Positions 6,001 through 6,205 of a DNA stretch of 6,205 nt are shown piece after piece. Made by a program: the position numbers and the translations under genes. The notes below the pieces were generated by a model. The model did not search any database. It was not told the DNA's origin and was given only the letters and a program-made list of their open reading frames with translations. This stretch comes from an uncultured Collinsella sp. (GTDB lineage Bacteria > Actinomycetota > Coriobacteriia > Coriobacteriales > Coriobacteriaceae): positions 1 to 6,205 of the forward strand of contig CATZKS010000113.1 of NCBI GenBank assembly GCA_958421035.1. The letters run 5' to 3'. Numbering within the stretch: position 1 is the first letter of the stretch; every line of letters begins with the position of its first letter.

Positions 6001-6205
6001 GTGCAGATGGGCAGCTTCGGCTGCGGCCACGATGCGTATCTCACCGACGAGATCGCGCGCATGATGGGCGAGATGGGCTCCAAGGTTCCGATGATGATCA
6101 AGCTCGATGAGAGCGACGTCGCCGGTCCCATGGGCATTCGCGTGCGTTCGTTTATCGAGTCGGTCAACCGTCGTCGCGCGGAGGAGCGTGCCGAGGGCGC
6201 CCGGG
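3061..6205 (+). CDS. Giant acyl-CoA dehydratase activase fusion (tandem BcrAD/BadFG ATPase + DUF2229), 3' end cut by the window
   Basis: The frame stays open for 1048 codons from ATG 3061 to the right edge. Related fusions are about 1,400 aa or more as I recall, so perhaps a quarter is missing. Activases of the HgdC type hydrolyse ATP to drive an electron into a 2-hydroxyacyl-CoA dehydratase during anaerobic fermentation; the substrate here is unknown. Module 1 (about 1-265): phosphate motif LDVGSTTTK (7-15), ELGGQDAK (100-107), GSCAGGTGAF with C130, SGRCGVYAK with C171, EGGT (221-224). Module 2 (about 336-600): IDSGSTTTK (340-348), TGYG (400-403), DIGGQDMK (439-446), EACSAGCGSF with C464, SRCTVF with C503, QGGT (556-559). 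C130/C171 and C464/C503 align with the [4Fe-4S] ligands of HgdC (Cys127 and Cys166 in Acidaminococcus). Then comes a Cys-rich segment (C627, C630, C634, C653), a variable linker, and a DUF2229-like region from about 722 with C773, C815 and SRPYHNDP (912-919). Soluble, no signal peptide. No separate dehydratase subunit is visible. Confidence 0.93.
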   Translation, partial: MALLVGLDVGSTTTKVYAMHEDMTEAWWGYRRHGACQTASVRAMLGELAERFPHESLRVVVTGSGARDIATALGASYVQEVVANALAISRFYPQTRCAIELGGQDAKMIFFRTNDKGDIEVADMRMNGSCAGGTGAFIDEMAKLMGVGTESGEFEQLASRGTTVHEVSGRCGVYAKTDIQPLLNEGIPTTDLALSALHAVARQTIGGLAQGIDIEPPVIFEGGTLAYNPTLVRVFREQLNLSDDQVIVPRDPQIMVARGAALSLTDMFASSQPIDLPDAFVRLDKLETVAPASGEGRLAQPFFATPAEQADFTARHGKETPAKGPDAYAPGETVRVALGIDSGSTTTKFALVDEAGELVDSFYASNNGRPLDVAQQGLVSLKNRWETAGVTLAIDAVGTTGYGEELFARAFHADYHTVETVAHARAACACVPDATFVLDIGGQDMKAIWLNHGVLTDIVVNEACSAGCGSFLEGFAKNLGIAVEDIATEAFSSKAPAVLGSRCTVFMNSSVVSEQRRGKGPGDIMAGLCRSIIENVFTKVIRVSNLNRLGDKVVVQGGTFRNDAVLRAFEQYLGKPVTRAPHPGLMGAIGIALLAREECRKGDAGTSFIGLDAVERFEHREFGGVTCRRCNNRCQRAVVAFGDGSLYVTGNRCPRGGAISWDELVREVPAAEELRPQGACEAQAPGTGRDRTAAAPNLFVDREKLLFESYPTVPVCGGRDVTIGIPRVLEFWDTMPFWSTFFSTLGFKVRVSGRSTKAMYERGLAHVTSDTVCFPAKLVHGHIRNLVDAGVDRIFMPIITTVPTENTASTSEWMCAVVKGYPYVMRNSDNPEERFGVPFDTPLFHWYDEGDRNRQLKAWCKETFDIDADLVAKATEQADRAQQTFENQLQLRGGQVLENVREDGGYAVVIASRPYHNDPLVNHGLPKLFSERGIPVLTPDAVPGVCNVDLSNSRIDIVNNYHARMLSCAVIVASTPELELVQMGSFGCGHDAYLTDEIARMMGEMGSKVPMMIKLDESDVAGPMGIRVRSFIESVNRRRAEERAEGAR

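Noticed and set aside
5038..6030. 330-aa open frame on the minus strand
   Set aside because: It lies wholly inside the activase gene, which has clear domain motifs. The reading is His/Arg/Ala-rich and typical of antisense frames in GC-rich genes.

Overview
The window is about 60 % GC with tight bacterial coding. It most resembles a gut Coriobacteriia (Actinomycetota), probably Collinsella. That assignment is inference, resting on the gene content (ThrE-type exporter, DUF2798 membrane protein, very large fused 2-hydroxyacyl-CoA dehydratase activase) and on GGGGAC-centred short palindromes of a kind I associate with Collinsella intergenic regions. No rRNA, tRNA, CRISPR array, transposase or phage gene is visible.

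Layout. (i) 1-351 has no firm gene. It carries three copies of a 21-nt GGGAC repeat (159-240) and the ribosome binding site of the next gene; a divergent gene may run off the left edge, but this is weak. (ii) 352-1920 (+) is a complete 522-aa ThrE-family threonine/serine exporter with a very acidic N-terminal tail. (iii) 1921-2230 is an intergenic stretch with two unrelated palindromic elements back to back right after the exporter stop, then a strong intrinsic terminator (2139-2189) and a GC palindrome. (iv) 2231-2779 (+) is a complete 182-aa DUF2798 membrane protein. (v) 2780-3060 holds an inverted repeat, a second strong intrinsic terminator (2946-2978), a perfect 10+1+10 operator-like palindrome (2991-3011), an extended -10 promoter candidate and the next ribosome binding site. 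(vi) 3061 to the right edge (+) is one open frame of 1048 codons without a stop. It is a 3'-truncated giant acyl-CoA dehydratase activase/dehydratase-like protein with two tandem ASKHA ATPase modules, a Cys-rich segment and a DUF2229-type region.

How they relate. All firm genes lie on the + strand, but terminators separate them into three transcription units and they do not look like one pathway. The two small units are membrane proteins: an amino-acid exporter and an uncharacterised four-helix protein. The large gene belongs to the radical/iron-sulfur enzyme family that activates 2-hydroxyacyl-CoA dehydratases in anaerobes, and it seems to have its own repressible promoter. The most useful leads are that operator, the duplicated cysteine pairs of the tandem activase, and the terminator that leaves no room for a separate promoter in front of the DUF2798 gene. 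I see no convincing wholly new system.
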